Of a stretch of 63,981 nucleotides of DNA, positions 8,244 to 17,190 are shown piece after piece. Numbering within the stretch: the first letter of the stretch is position 1; the number at the start of each line of letters is the position of its first letter. The notes under the pieces are model-generated. The model was not told where the DNA came from. It saw only the letters and a list, made by a program, of their open reading frames with translations, and did not search any database. Both the position numbers and the translations under genes were made by a program. The stretch is from positions 1 through 63,981 of the IMG/VR virus record IMGVR_UViG_3300014933_000403. One strand, 5' to 3'. The DNA comes from a virus.

Positions 8244-8426
8244 ACTAAGTATGGCATCTATGACAGGATGACTAAATTCAACAGAGTTAAGTTTGATTTT
8301 GACTCTATATCTGGGATGAAAGAAATATCACGATCAAGCAGGTATAAATTATGTGGCAATGCAGTAAGCGTATGTATGCCAGAACTAATTGGAAGAAAAA
8401 TACTACAGCAGAATGGAATTGACTAG
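8241..8426 (+). pseudogene. Methyltransferase C terminus beyond the in-frame amber
   Basis: After TAG at 8241-8243 the same frame encodes 60 residues that include RYKLCGNAVSV and an IGRKIL helix, the canonical motif IX/X end of C5 methyltransferases. It stops at TAG 8424 and overlaps the DnaB start at 8413. The protein was therefore originally about 769 residues. Either a TGG-to-TAG change inactivated it or the amber is read through. TAG is used as an ordinary stop elsewhere in the window. Confidence 0.8.
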
Positions 8427-9903
8427 CCTAAATAAAGACCGGAAGAGAAGAAGATCATCGGATGACTTGCCGATGTATGGTAAGGTACCCCCAAATGCAA
8501 GGGACTTGGAAGAAGCCGTTCTTGGGGCTATTCTTTTGGATGCGTCTGTATTCGATACGGTATGCGAAATCTTGAGGGCAGAATGCTTTTATGTAGAGGC
8601 AAATCAAAATATTTTCAGTTCAATGTTATCTCTCAGGCAAAAGCAAATGCCTATCGATTATTTAACCCTTATTGAAGAACTGAAAGCGAAAGAAGTGCTT
8701 GATGCTATAGGCGGCCCGATTGCTATAGTTAAGATCACCAATCGCGTCCCATCATCTGCACACGTAGAAGCCCATTCCAGGATCATACTGCAGAAGTTCA
8801 TACAAAGAGAATTAATCCGTGTGAGCGGGGAGATCATTGGCGATGCATATGAAGACAGCGCTGATGTGAAAGACCTGATCAGTGAAAGCGAAAGAAAGGT
8901 ATTGAATGTCGCAGGGTTCTTCCAGAAGAAATCATATTCCGACTCGGCATCAGTAATAGCACGTACATTAAACATCATCGATGCACAGAGAAACAGCACA
9001 GATGACTTTACTGGAGTACCAACAGGGTTCCCTTCCCTAGACAGAATAACATACGGGTGGCAGCCAACAGATTTAATCATCCTGGCAGCACGACCATCTG
9101 TAGGTAAAACCGCACTGGCTCTCAACCTAGCGATCAATGCAGCTAGGCATCACAGTAAGCCAACACCGGTAGGACTGTTCTCTTTGGAGATGAGTGAGAC
9201 ACAGTGCATGAACCGTATCCTATCAGCTGAATCAGGGATCATGTTCGAAAAAATTTCCAGAGGCAAGATGAGTGACTTTGAATATGATCACTTTATAAAA
9301 GAAGGCGTAAGGAAGGTAGAGATCGCCCCACTATACATAGATGACACCCCTGGTCTTAATATATTCGAATTCCGTTCAAAGGCAAGGAACATGGTCACCA
9401 AGCAGAAGGTTGGGTTGATCATCATTGATTACCTACAACTTATGACAGGTGATGCCGGCAAAGGAAACAGGGAGCAGGAAATCAGCAACATCTCCAGGAA
9501 CTTAAAGATAGTGGCCAAGGAACTCAACGTGCCGATCATAGCATTATCGCAGTTATCAAGGCAGGTAGAGAGCCGTAAAGAAAATAAGATGCCTCAGCTG
9601 AGTGATCTCCGCGAATCGGGAGCCATTGAACAGGATGCAGATTGTGTTATGTTCATATACCGCCCAGAATACCATGACATCCTTACCAATGAGAACGGGG
9701 AATCCACAGCTGGCGAGACTCATATCAAGACTGCTAAGAACAGAAATGGCAAGCTAGGCATCACCAGGCTCAGGGCAAGATTTGAGATACAGAAATTTGA
9801 GGAAGTTCCGGATGAGCCAAACCTCCCTAAATGGACACCGGTGCCAACAAACGTGAAATCATTCTCAGGATCTGCGGACAAAGAAGAAGACACCCCGTTC
9901 TAA
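8413..9903 (+). CDS. dnaB: Replicative DNA helicase, DnaB family
   Basis: A 496-residue protein that unwinds DNA 5'-3' at the replication fork. The N-terminal helical domain contains the typical LEEAVLGAILLD start. The RecA-like core has Walker A ARPSVGKTA at about 226-234, Walker B IIIDYLQL near 336, and the SQLSRQVE plus DLRESGAIEQDAD motifs. The ATG at 8413 is chosen over an in-frame TTG at 8389 because homologues begin close to PPNARDLEEAVLG. It overlaps the end of the methyltransferase frame by 14 nt. Confidence 0.95.
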   Translation: MELTSLNKDRKRRRSSDDLPMYGKVPPNARDLEEAVLGAILLDASVFDTVCEILRAECFYVEANQNIFSSMLSLRQKQMPIDYLTLIEELKAKEVLDAIGGPIAIVKITNRVPSSAHVEAHSRIILQKFIQRELIRVSGEIIGDAYEDSADVKDLISESERKVLNVAGFFQKKSYSDSASVIARTLNIIDAQRNSTDDFTGVPTGFPSLDRITYGWQPTDLIILAARPSVGKTALALNLAINAARHHSKPTPVGLFSLEMSETQCMNRILSAESGIMFEKISRGKMSDFEYDHFIKEGVRKVEIAPLYIDDTPGLNIFEFRSKARNMVTKQKVGLIIIDYLQLMTGDAGKGNREQEISNISRNLKIVAKELNVPIIALSQLSRQVESRKENKMPQLSDLRESGAIEQDADCVMFIYRPEYHDILTNENGESTAGETHIKTAKNRNGKLGITRLRARFEIQKFEEVPDEPNLPKWTPVPTNVKSFSGSADKEEDTPF

Positions 9904-9904
9904 T

Positions 9905-10354
9905 ATGAAAAAGGATTCAGGATTCACTATAGAGGCATTAAAAAAATCAGCGGTAGCTAATCTCAACCCTCACCTATTCGAAGAACAGCCAAAAATAGAA
10001 TCCAAACTACCAAGGAAGCCCAGAAAAGACAGTAAAGCTAAGAAGGATATAAACAGTTGGCTCTGGGCATGGTGCCGCGAAAAGGGCTTAGAATTGAAAT
10101 TAGAGCAAGAATTCCATCCTGCTAGGAAGTGGAGGTTCGATTGGCAGATACCAAAGCTTATGATTGGCATAGAGTACAATGGTATTATGTCGGATAAATC
10201 AAGGCACACGACCGTTGTCGGCTATACTGGTGACATGGAGAAAATAAACGCAGCCCAATCGCTCGGATGGACAGTTCTTCAATACACCCCACTCAACTAC
10301 AAAAGCTTAATTTCAGATGTAGAAAAAATATTTGATAAATTATTTGGAAAGTAA
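9905..10354 (+). CDS. PD-(D/E)XK (Vsr/DUF559-like) nuclease
   Basis: A 149-residue protein. Residues about 70-125 show the restriction-nuclease-like core seen in small phage endonucleases: WRFDWQIP (catalytic Asp), IGIEYNG (Glu), RH, then Asp-x-EK-x-NAA and GWTVLQYT. It probably resolves branched replication or recombination intermediates. It follows dnaB by one base. The promoter for the next block overlaps its stop codon. Confidence 0.65.
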   Translation: MKKDSGFTIEALKKSAVANLNPHLFEEQPKIESKLPRKPRKDSKAKKDINSWLWAWCREKGLELKLEQEFHPARKWRFDWQIPKLMIGIEYNGIMSDKSRHTTVVGYTGDMEKINAAQSLGWTVLQYTPLNYKSLISDVEKIFDKLFGK

Positions 10355-10374
10355 TGTACTGTACATTACCTTAG
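10343..10374 (+). promoter_or_regulatory. Operator-promoter, copy 2
   Basis: TTTG at 10343-10346, 20-bp spacer, TACCTTAG at 10367-10374. The spacer carries a perfect 9-bp inverted repeat, GTAATGTAC (10351-10359) and GTACATTAC (10361-10369), around a single T. Geometry and sequence match copy 1 at 708-739. It should drive the glycosylation block and be controlled by the same regulator. Confidence 0.8.
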
Positions 10375-10392
10375 CACTTCAAATCAACACCG

Positions 10393-10632
10393 ATGATAGA
10401 ACTTATTTGCAAACAACCGGCACTATTCATTATCGGAGATGAGATTCAGCCAAGTAGTCCTATCGTTGTCGGTCAAAAATATCACCTTCTTGATTACAAC
10501 GTTCTTTTTGAAAGGCTGTATTTCACACTTGTTGAATTCGGTAAAGACTTTGGTTTTGAAGCAGAGTTGTTTGAGATCGTTGATAAGACCCCTCACTATC
10601 GTCAATGGCAAAAAGAATTAAATCTTAATTAA
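10393..10632 (+). CDS. Small protein, unknown function
   Basis: A 79-residue acidic protein, first gene behind operator-promoter copy 2. The pattern (ICKQPALFIIGDEI, VGQKYHLL, LVEFG) suggests a small beta-barrel. Its stop overlaps the next ATG. No family recognised. Confidence 0.55.
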   Translation: MIELICKQPALFIIGDEIQPSSPIVVGQKYHLLDYNVLFERLYFTLVEFGKDFGFEAELFEIVDKTPHYRQWQKELNLN

Positions 10633-10721
10633 TGGGAACCTTTATTTTATCATACTTCGGTGGTGCTGTAGCGATATTCTGTATTGTATCGGTGTCCCGT
10701 TATTTAACCAAATCAAAATGA
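10632..10721 (+). CDS. Very small membrane protein
   Basis: A 29-residue peptide, nearly all one transmembrane helix (residues 3-22) with a basic C-terminal tail. It is coupled at both ends (TAATG before, ATGA after), which supports a real gene despite its size. Confidence 0.5.
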   Translation: MGTFILSYFGGAVAIFCIVSVSRYLTKSK

Positions 10722-10996
10722 GATTGATACTTTTTATTGTTAGTCTGTGCCTTATTTCTATTAGTGTCTGTTATTTACTTAAACCTGCAACCGTAGTTAC
10801 TACTGAGTCTCTCCCGGTAGATGCCGCTATTGCTATTTATAAAGCAGGGTATATGTCTGGACATTACAGAGGGGTGCTCCACCAGAATATTGACTCCACA
10901 TGGATAAAAGATTCTACCGAATTCTCAAACTATTTCCATTTACCCGCACCACCAAAGAAGGATACTATTAAACCAGGGTCTCTGAGAGCCATATGA
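10718..10996 (+). CDS. Signal-anchored small protein
   Basis: A 92-residue protein with an N-terminal hydrophobic segment (about residues 3-21) that is a signal anchor or signal peptide, then a soluble domain presumably in the periplasm, with a YKAGYMSGHYRG patch. It overlaps both neighbours by 4 nt. Function unknown. Confidence 0.55.
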   Translation: MRLILFIVSLCLISISVCYLLKPATVVTTESLPVDAAIAIYKAGYMSGHYRGVLHQNIDSTWIKDSTEFSNYFHLPAPPKKDTIKPGSLRAI

Positions 10997-12420
10997 AAGT
11001 AAACCTGCCAGATATAACCATCATCTGTGTTGACTGTGTAAACTACGGTCAGGCAGTACGAGCAATAAAGAAATGCCTACAGGAAGTTACACCTGCTAAG
11101 GCGATTCTTATTACTAACATCCACTACCCAAACCCAGATGGCTTTGAGGTAGTGAATATACCCACCATCCGGACTAAGGAAGAATACAGTTACTTTATGA
11201 TCAAGGAACTGTATAAGCATTTCAACACATCCCATTGTCTGGTAATTCAGCATGATGGGTATATCCTTGATGGTAACAACTGGAGAGAGGAATTTTTGCA
11301 ATACGACTATATCGGTGCTCCATGGATTTATGAGCACAACCGGAACATAGGCAATGGCGGTTTTTCTTTAAGGTCATTAAATATGCAATCGATCTTGGGT
11401 CAAGACCCTAATATTACCATTACGCACCCAGAAGATCAGGTTATCGGAATAAACTTCCGCACCTATCTTGAAGAAAACTATGGGCACTGTTTCCCATCAG
11501 AAGAACTAGCAGACACGTTCTCATACGAATTAAAAGAACCTGCCTGTCCCACATTCGGGTTTCATGGGAAGTTCCATAAACCATACCAGCCAACAATAGT
11601 GATCAAACGTTCTGGTGCATTAGGAGATATTGTAGCGATTGAGCCGGTACTTCAGTATTACCACAAGAAAGGATACCACGTAGCAATAGACTGCCCCCCC
11701 GCAGCCTATATGCTATTCCACAACCACGCATACCCTATTAAACACGTAAGCCATATTGATCACGGAAGAATCAAATGCGAATTCATTGATCTTGATATGA
11801 CCTATGAGAACAAACCTAAGCAGCTGCATCTGCAAAGCTACTTTGAAGCTTGCGAAATCACAGATTATAAACTCACCAACCCAAGACTATACTTCCCAAT
11901 CACCCCCCAGACAAAGCTGTTTAAGAAATACGCAGTGCTGCACATGGATAAAAGGGATCAGCCTGGCAGGAATGTTTATGGGGTAGCATGGCATACAATC
12001 GTTAAGGAATTGAATATCCTAGGCTATGATGTGATCCAGGTAGGCAACCGCGACTCAGAACTCACATCGGCACTCCATATGCAGACCCCATCCGTTAATA
12101 TGCTCATGTGGCTTATTGCCGGTGCCGATCTGTTCATAGGCATTGATTCCGGACCATCATGTATTGCGGTGGCTTTTAATATCCCATCGATCATATTCTT
12201 TGGGCAGGTGGCACCAGAGTATATCCATCCGGACATGGCCAATGTACACATTGTATCAAACGGTATCGTATGCGATAAACCAAGGTGTTGGCATGAGACA
12301 GTAACCACTACCGGTCAGGATTGCTATATCGACAAACAACTCCCACCCTGCGTACAGTTCACAACAGAACAGGTGATTGATGCTATTTATGATGTTTACG
12401 AAATAATTAATAACCAATGA
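10993..12420 (+). CDS. Fusion of DUF5672 and GT9-like glycosyltransferase
   Basis: A 475-residue two-domain protein. Residues 1-190 follow DUF5672: LVIQHDGYILDGNNWREEF, YDYIGAPW, IGNGGFSLRS, the last being a typical donor and acceptor pocket. Residues about 205-470 resemble GT9 heptosyltransferases: VIKRSGALGDIV at the start of the Rossmann domain and GIDSGPSCIAVAF near 390. It should transfer two sugars or one sugar in two steps. The substrate could be modified DNA, a capsid component or a host surface glycan; the sequence does not decide. Confidence 0.7.
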   Translation: MKVNLPDITIICVDCVNYGQAVRAIKKCLQEVTPAKAILITNIHYPNPDGFEVVNIPTIRTKEEYSYFMIKELYKHFNTSHCLVIQHDGYILDGNNWREEFLQYDYIGAPWIYEHNRNIGNGGFSLRSLNMQSILGQDPNITITHPEDQVIGINFRTYLEENYGHCFPSEELADTFSYELKEPACPTFGFHGKFHKPYQPTIVIKRSGALGDIVAIEPVLQYYHKKGYHVAIDCPPAAYMLFHNHAYPIKHVSHIDHGRIKCEFIDLDMTYENKPKQLHLQSYFEACEITDYKLTNPRLYFPITPQTKLFKKYAVLHMDKRDQPGRNVYGVAWHTIVKELNILGYDVIQVGNRDSELTSALHMQTPSVNMLMWLIAGADLFIGIDSGPSCIAVAFNIPSIIFFGQVAPEYIHPDMANVHIVSNGIVCDKPRCWHETVTTTGQDCYIDKQLPPCVQFTTEQVIDAIYDVYEIINNQ

Positions 12421-12575
12421 TAACACTACTAGTAATTTTCGCGGTAACCTATGTAAGATGCGTTTGGCTGTTTCTTAACAATAAAGAGACTGCTACATCT
12501 TGCGCTTTGTTACGTTTTATGTCAATTGTTCTTGCTTTTGTGGCCTGTGTGTTAATAGAAAAATATTTACCATAA
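12417..12575 (+). CDS. Small two-helix membrane protein
   Basis: A 52-residue protein with two hydrophobic segments (about 2-20 and 31-46). It overlaps the stop of the glycosyltransferase (ATGA) and its own stop overlaps the next ATG (TAATG), so it belongs to the operon. It might anchor glycosylation enzymes at the membrane, but this is inference. Confidence 0.5.
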   Translation: MITLLVIFAVTYVRCVWLFLNNKETATSCALLRFMSIVLAFVACVLIEKYLP

Positions 12576-13327
12576 TGATATACGACTGCTTTACTTACAA
12601 CGGAGAAAGAGACCTACTGAAGATCAGATGCGAGGAAATGAAAGGATTAGATGTGCAGCACATCCTAGTTGAATCAACACACACCTTTACTGGTATCCCA
12701 AAGGAGATCACTTTTAACGAGTTCGACCGTGAGTTCATCCACTTCCCAATCAGGCAGATAATCGTTGATGATATGCCCAACACCGGTAATCCATGGGATA
12801 ATGAGAAACACCAGAGGAACGCAATCATCCGTGGGCTAATCACCGTACCAGACGATGCAATATGCATTATCTCTGATGTGGATGAGATTCCAAGAGCATC
12901 TGCATTACTAGCCATCACAGAACTCGGAGAAGGTATCACAGCCCTCAGGATGGATAAGTTCGGCTATTACCTCAACTGTCTGGAGGGAGTGCAGAGTTGG
13001 GAACGAGCCAGGATGTGCGAAGTAGGCTATGTGAAATCATTCTCCCCAGACTATGTACGTAATTCAGGGTATGAGCATGAGATCCTGAATGCCGGTTGGC
13101 ATTTCTCATGGATGGGTGGTCCAGAAGTAATGAAGAGAAAGCTTGACTCATTTTCTCACCAGGAGTGCAACACGCAAAAACTCAGGGATGCATTGGAGCA
13201 TAAATACCAGACAGGAGAATCTCTCTGGGGTGATGACCATTGGCTTTTTGTTAAGGTAGATGAAGCGTTCCCAGAGTATGTATTCCGTCACCAAAATGTA
13301 TTATCCCACCTAATAAAACCAATATAA
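12575..13327 (+). CDS. Family 17 glycosyltransferase
   Basis: A 250-residue protein that begins MIYDCFTYNGERDLL and contains VESTHTFTGIPK, KHQRNAIIRGL and the metal-binding ISDVDEIPR (about residues 90-98), all hallmarks of GT17 (beta-1,4-GlcNAc transferase-like). A later NAGWHFSWMGG segment also fits. The start at 12575 is chosen over an upstream in-frame one because it overlaps the preceding stop and matches family N termini. Confidence 0.75.
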   Translation: MIYDCFTYNGERDLLKIRCEEMKGLDVQHILVESTHTFTGIPKEITFNEFDREFIHFPIRQIIVDDMPNTGNPWDNEKHQRNAIIRGLITVPDDAICIISDVDEIPRASALLAITELGEGITALRMDKFGYYLNCLEGVQSWERARMCEVGYVKSFSPDYVRNSGYEHEILNAGWHFSWMGGPEVMKRKLDSFSHQECNTQKLRDALEHKYQTGESLWGDDHWLFVKVDEAFPEYVFRHQNVLSHLIKPI

Positions 13328-13959
13328 TGCCATTATCACTTAATGAGATTGGACTTTCCCATGGAACAGACAAAGCATCCAATGGCCACAACTACCTGAA
13401 GTACTACGAGCAGCATTTTGCTTCAATGAGGTATAAACCGGTAAGCCTTCTGGAGATAGGAATCTGGGAAGGTGGCTCCTTAAAGATGTGGGAGGAGTAT
13501 TTCCCTGATGGGAAAATATTCGGTATTGATATCGATGAGAAGATTCAATATGATAGCACCAGAATCAAAACATTAGTTGCCGACCAGGGTGACTCAAACC
13601 AACTTCGTGCTATCCTAGGCGATGATACCGATCTGGATATTGTAATTGATGACGGTTCTCATGAGGGCCTACACCAACTGATATCTTTCAATACAATCTT
13701 CCCTATACTGAAGCCGGGCGCATTGTACTGCATTGAAGACCTCCTGTGTACTTACGATAGCAGATGGAATGATCCGATTAACTTCCGCGATCGGCTCAAG
13801 CAGATGATTGAGGAGGTGAATATGTCTGGCAACATATCCAACGACCATATCTGTGCCAACAAAGAAGAAGCCGTTACAAAATACGGTGGCAGTTACTGGG
13901 ATAAACACATCGAATGGATATTCGTTTCATGTGGATTGGTGATCATTAAAAAAATGTAA
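13327..13959 (+). CDS. SAM-dependent methyltransferase (class I)
   Basis: A 210-residue protein with a Rossmann-type SAM site: LLEIGIWEGGSLKMW (about residues 40-54), FGIDIDEK as the acidic end of strand 2, and IVIDDGSHEG (about 104-113). The family resembles sugar O-methyltransferases and cephalosporin-hydroxylase-like enzymes found in glycan clusters. It probably methylates the sugar installed by neighbouring transferases. Confidence 0.7.
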   Translation: MPLSLNEIGLSHGTDKASNGHNYLKYYEQHFASMRYKPVSLLEIGIWEGGSLKMWEEYFPDGKIFGIDIDEKIQYDSTRIKTLVADQGDSNQLRAILGDDTDLDIVIDDGSHEGLHQLISFNTIFPILKPGALYCIEDLLCTYDSRWNDPINFRDRLKQMIEEVNMSGNISNDHICANKEEAVTKYGGSYWDKHIEWIFVSCGLVIIKKM

Positions 13960-14693
13960 TGGAATACATAACGCTAGCGACCGTAAACTGGAATCAAAGA
14001 CCAGCTCTGGAACTCATGCTGAAAAGCTATGTGAAATATCACTATGCCGGGGAGCCACTCAAGATCCTGGTATACGATAACGACTCCTCCGATGATTCGG
14101 TTAAGTGGATGCTTGATAACAACATCCCATTCACCAAGTCCCCCACCAATATAGGTCATGAGAATGCGTTAAACGTGATATATAAGCAGACCAGAACCAA
14201 ATATCTCCTTGTAGTGGACACAGATATCGAATTTAAGGTGGATACACATGAGCATTATCTTCCCCAGCTTGACCCGTTCGTGAACATAGCAGCGGGTGAA
14301 TACATCGATTGGGACCGCATGGGCGATAGTAAAATAAAACCCAGACTCAGCCCATGGTTCTTTTTATTCGACATCAAGAAGATGAAAGAACTAGGCGTGA
14401 CCTGTTTCCGTGATCCGAACTGTACAGATTGGAGTTATGACGTAGGGTCATGGCTCACCGAGAAGATCATCGCATCCGGCTACACCTTCGTGAACATCCC
14501 CAGGCTGCCATCCGATCAGGACAGAGACCCTGTAGGTATGAAGTACAAAACCCATGATCACTTCACCAGGGTATCCTGGAATCTGGAGAACCATATGGAC
14601 AGACATGACGAGGTAATGATGAGAAGGGAGCATATCCTGTCCCGCTTGGAAGAATACAAAGACATTGTTTTACGCGATAAATTCATGTTATGA
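13959..14693 (+). CDS. Family 2 glycosyltransferase
   Basis: A 244-residue GT-A protein: LATVNWNQRPALELMLKSY at the N terminus, VYDNDSSDDSVKWM (nucleotide-sugar site) and LLVVDTDIEF with a DxD-type metal motif near residues 85-92. It is directly coupled to the methyltransferase before it and overlaps the next gene by 4 nt. Confidence 0.75.
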   Translation: MEYITLATVNWNQRPALELMLKSYVKYHYAGEPLKILVYDNDSSDDSVKWMLDNNIPFTKSPTNIGHENALNVIYKQTRTKYLLVVDTDIEFKVDTHEHYLPQLDPFVNIAAGEYIDWDRMGDSKIKPRLSPWFFLFDIKKMKELGVTCFRDPNCTDWSYDVGSWLTEKIIASGYTFVNIPRLPSDQDRDPVGMKYKTHDHFTRVSWNLENHMDRHDEVMMRREHILSRLEEYKDIVLRDKFML

Positions 14694-15448
14694 ACAAACA
14701 AACACTAGGAGGAACACTATTCGTCCGTGATGGTTTGAAATACGATTACTGCTTTATGGAAGCCATTAAGTGTTTACTGTCTCTGTGCGATCAGGTTGTT
14801 GTTTTGGATGCTGGTAGTGAAGATGGTACCAGAGAGCATCTCATTATAATGGCTGAAAAGAATCCTAAGATAAAGCTTATTTTTACCGAATATGAAGAAT
14901 GGGATGAACAGAAGGGTCCAGAGAAGCTTTCCTATTTCACCAACAAAGCCATCCAACATAATGAATGCGATTGGAACTTCAACCTACAGGCAGATGAGAT
15001 CATCCACGAGAAATCGTTTGGCACCATCAGGAAAGCAATAGAAGACCCGCTAGCCGATGCTTTTCTGTGCAGGCGTATAAACCTGTGGAAAGACCCTTAC
15101 CACTATTTAAACGTCCCACAGGAGCGATTACCATGCAGCGACTATGTGATTCGTCTAGCCAGGGCAGATAAGAAATCTGTGGGTGATGGGGAAAGCCTTG
15201 ACTCTCTGGCTGACATGAGGTTTATGGAAGACATCCGAATATACCATATGGGGTTCGTCAGGAAGAAGGAAGTGCATCCGGATAAGATTCGTCATATGCA
15301 GGCAGGAGTGTTTGGTATCAACCCAGACCCGAAGCTGGAAGGCATGACCACCTTTGATCCATACAAATGGTTCTCAGATGAAGACCTTCTCTCAATCACA
15401 GAGGAGTTGCCAATATTTATTCAGAAATGGGCTAGCACAAGGCCGTAA
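14690..15448 (+). CDS. Family 2 glycosyltransferase
   Basis: A 252-residue protein with the GT2 core: VVVLDAGSEDGTREHL near residue 40, NFNLQADEIIHE (the acidic metal motif) near 98-106, and a following hydrophobic-aromatic acceptor region. It is a second, distinct GT2 of the cassette and is not a simple duplicate of its neighbour. Confidence 0.72.
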   Translation: MNKQTLGGTLFVRDGLKYDYCFMEAIKCLLSLCDQVVVLDAGSEDGTREHLIIMAEKNPKIKLIFTEYEEWDEQKGPEKLSYFTNKAIQHNECDWNFNLQADEIIHEKSFGTIRKAIEDPLADAFLCRRINLWKDPYHYLNVPQERLPCSDYVIRLARADKKSVGDGESLDSLADMRFMEDIRIYHMGFVRKKEVHPDKIRHMQAGVFGINPDPKLEGMTTFDPYKWFSDEDLLSITEELPIFIQKWASTRP

Positions 15449-15457
15449 ATAATTACC

Positions 15458-16390
15458 ATGGAAGCAAAAAATAAGATCATAACCATCAAACACACGGTCA
15501 ATTCGGGCGATTTAATTGCAAATCTAGCATCTATCAAACACGTTTGCGAATCTATGGGAAGGAAGGCTTTGATATATCAACAGTTGGATATGGAAGCTAT
15601 CTATTATCCTGGGGCTACTCATCCAGTAACAGATGACAAAGGGAAGATGGTCACCATGAACAAAAAGCAGTTCGATCTTCTCCAACCATTGGTCTTGGTG
15701 CAACCGTATGTAGCAGGATTCGCTCCGTTTGAAGGTCAGGAGGTAATGGTGGATCTTGGGAAGATGCGTGGTGAGATGAATATCAATATGCCATACATGG
15801 ACATCAGGCTCTGGCCTTCCCTCATCTGGCCAGATATGTGTCCAGACATCTCTCAGCCATGGTTGGAAGGTGCAAATGTGATACTTGGTATTGGGAGGGG
15901 TATAAAGATAAATTACGACAAAACAGTTACAGAAGAAACTCCTACGGGACCACATACTATTCTTGCAGGGTCTTCAGTAACTAAATACGGGATACCTATT
16001 GAAGACAAGGTGATCATCAACTTCACCGATCGCTATCGGAACAGCAACATCCATTACTACTGGCTGAAGGAATACCAGGATCATATCGTTTTTGCCGGAA
16101 CAGCAGGCGAGCATAAATCCTTCTGCGATAAATGGAAGCTGGACATACCGTATCTAGTAGTAGATAATTTCCTTCACCTAGCTGAAGCCATCAGACATTG
16201 CCGTTTTTTCATGGGCAACCAAAGTATGTGCTGGGGAATAGCAGATGCTATGAAGGTTACCCCAAGAATATTAGAGTACTGCACATGGGTACCAAACTGC
16301 ACATGGGGCATCGGTCCAGATAGCTATGCTTACCTGTATCAGCACAATGCGGAGTTTTATTTTAAGAAACTTTTTAACCAAACGAAATGA
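15458..16390 (+). CDS. GT9/GT-B-like glycosyltransferase
   Basis: A 310-residue protein that starts with a Rossmann-like strand (TVNSGDLIANLASIKHV) and ends with FMGNQSMCWGIADAMKVTPRILEYC, the donor-binding pattern of heptosyltransferase-like GT-B enzymes in phages. It is the last recognisable sugar enzyme of the cassette. Confidence 0.6.
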   Translation: MEAKNKIITIKHTVNSGDLIANLASIKHVCESMGRKALIYQQLDMEAIYYPGATHPVTDDKGKMVTMNKKQFDLLQPLVLVQPYVAGFAPFEGQEVMVDLGKMRGEMNINMPYMDIRLWPSLIWPDMCPDISQPWLEGANVILGIGRGIKINYDKTVTEETPTGPHTILAGSSVTKYGIPIEDKVIINFTDRYRNSNIHYYWLKEYQDHIVFAGTAGEHKSFCDKWKLDIPYLVVDNFLHLAEAIRHCRFFMGNQSMCWGIADAMKVTPRILEYCTWVPNCTWGIGPDSYAYLYQHNAEFYFKKLFNQTK

Positions 16391-16394
16391 TCAT

Positions 16395-16715
16395 ATGGAA
16401 CTCCAAGACTACCTCCACTTCTACCTAGGCTGCCAGGTTGTAACCAATCTAGGCACCGGCACACTACTACAGGTATCAGACCTATCTCTAAATGAACCAC
16501 CATATAAGGTAGGATTCGATTTTGATATACCAGAAGGAGCGGAGGTAGAATGGTGTTCTCCAATCCTAAAGCCTGCTACTTTGTTACGTAACACTCCTGA
16601 TGGGGAAATATGCCTCAACCAAAAAGGTGTTGGTGGCAGGGTGAAATGGATGTGCGATAATGGCTATGATGCATTTGGATTAATAGAAGCAGAACTAGCT
16701 GTCCCTAATGAGTAA
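16395..16715 (+). CDS. Protein of unknown function
   Basis: A 106-residue, probably beta-rich protein. The ATG at 16395 is chosen because it directly follows the previous stop; the longer reading frame overlaps it. The segment GTGTLLQVSDLSLNEPPYKVGF looks SH3-like, but this is weak. Confidence 0.5.
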   Translation: MELQDYLHFYLGCQVVTNLGTGTLLQVSDLSLNEPPYKVGFDFDIPEGAEVEWCSPILKPATLLRNTPDGEICLNQKGVGGRVKWMCDNGYDAFGLIEAELAVPNE

Positions 16716-17190
16716 GAAATTAGTCGATAAAAGAAACAAGCAGATACATAAGATCGTTCTCTGCATGAGAGACCCGACTATAATGCTGTGCCTAGGTGCT
16801 AACCTCATGAAGGTATGGGATGTTTATGTTGGTATCACCAAGGATCGGGTAAAGCACCCAGTTGATATGATGATGCTTGCATGGGCTGCCAGACACCCAT
16901 ATTTCAAAAAGAAAGCCTTCCAGGAGGCGTTAAAAGAAATCGACCCGTACTTTATACCGAATACCGAACACTACGCAAGCATAAACGCCATGTTGGGTAG
17001 GATGAAGAAGAGAAAGTGGGTCGATCGTGCTGTCTATAAGGGATCACAGACATGGTTTATAACAACAGAGGGTAAGCTATTTCTGATAGATGTGACGAAC
17101 GCTATCAGAAAGCTTACCCTCGAACTGTTGGTTAAGGCCAAAACACCCGAAGGGATGAGATGGCGAAAGTTTAAATCAATGGGCGGTTAG
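16708..17190 (+). CDS. Basic winged-helix-like protein, unknown function
   Basis: A 160-residue, very basic protein with predicted helices and a winged-helix-like C-terminal half (about 88-135, RMKKRKWVDRAVYKGSQTWFITTEGKLFL). It ends the rightward cassette and overlaps a leftward small gene tail to tail by 15 nt. A role as DNA-binding regulator is inferred. Confidence 0.5.
   Translation: MSKKLVDKRNKQIHKIVLCMRDPTIMLCLGANLMKVWDVYVGITKDRVKHPVDMMMLAWAARHPYFKKKAFQEALKEIDPYFIPNTEHYASINAMLGRMKKRKWVDRAVYKGSQTWFITTEGKLFLIDVTNAIRKLTLELLVKAKTPEGMRWRKFKSMGG

Noticed and set aside
12420-12575. Upstream extension of the GT17 gene from 12500
   Set aside because: The extension overlaps a small membrane-protein gene in another frame, and family N termini match the ATG at 12575.
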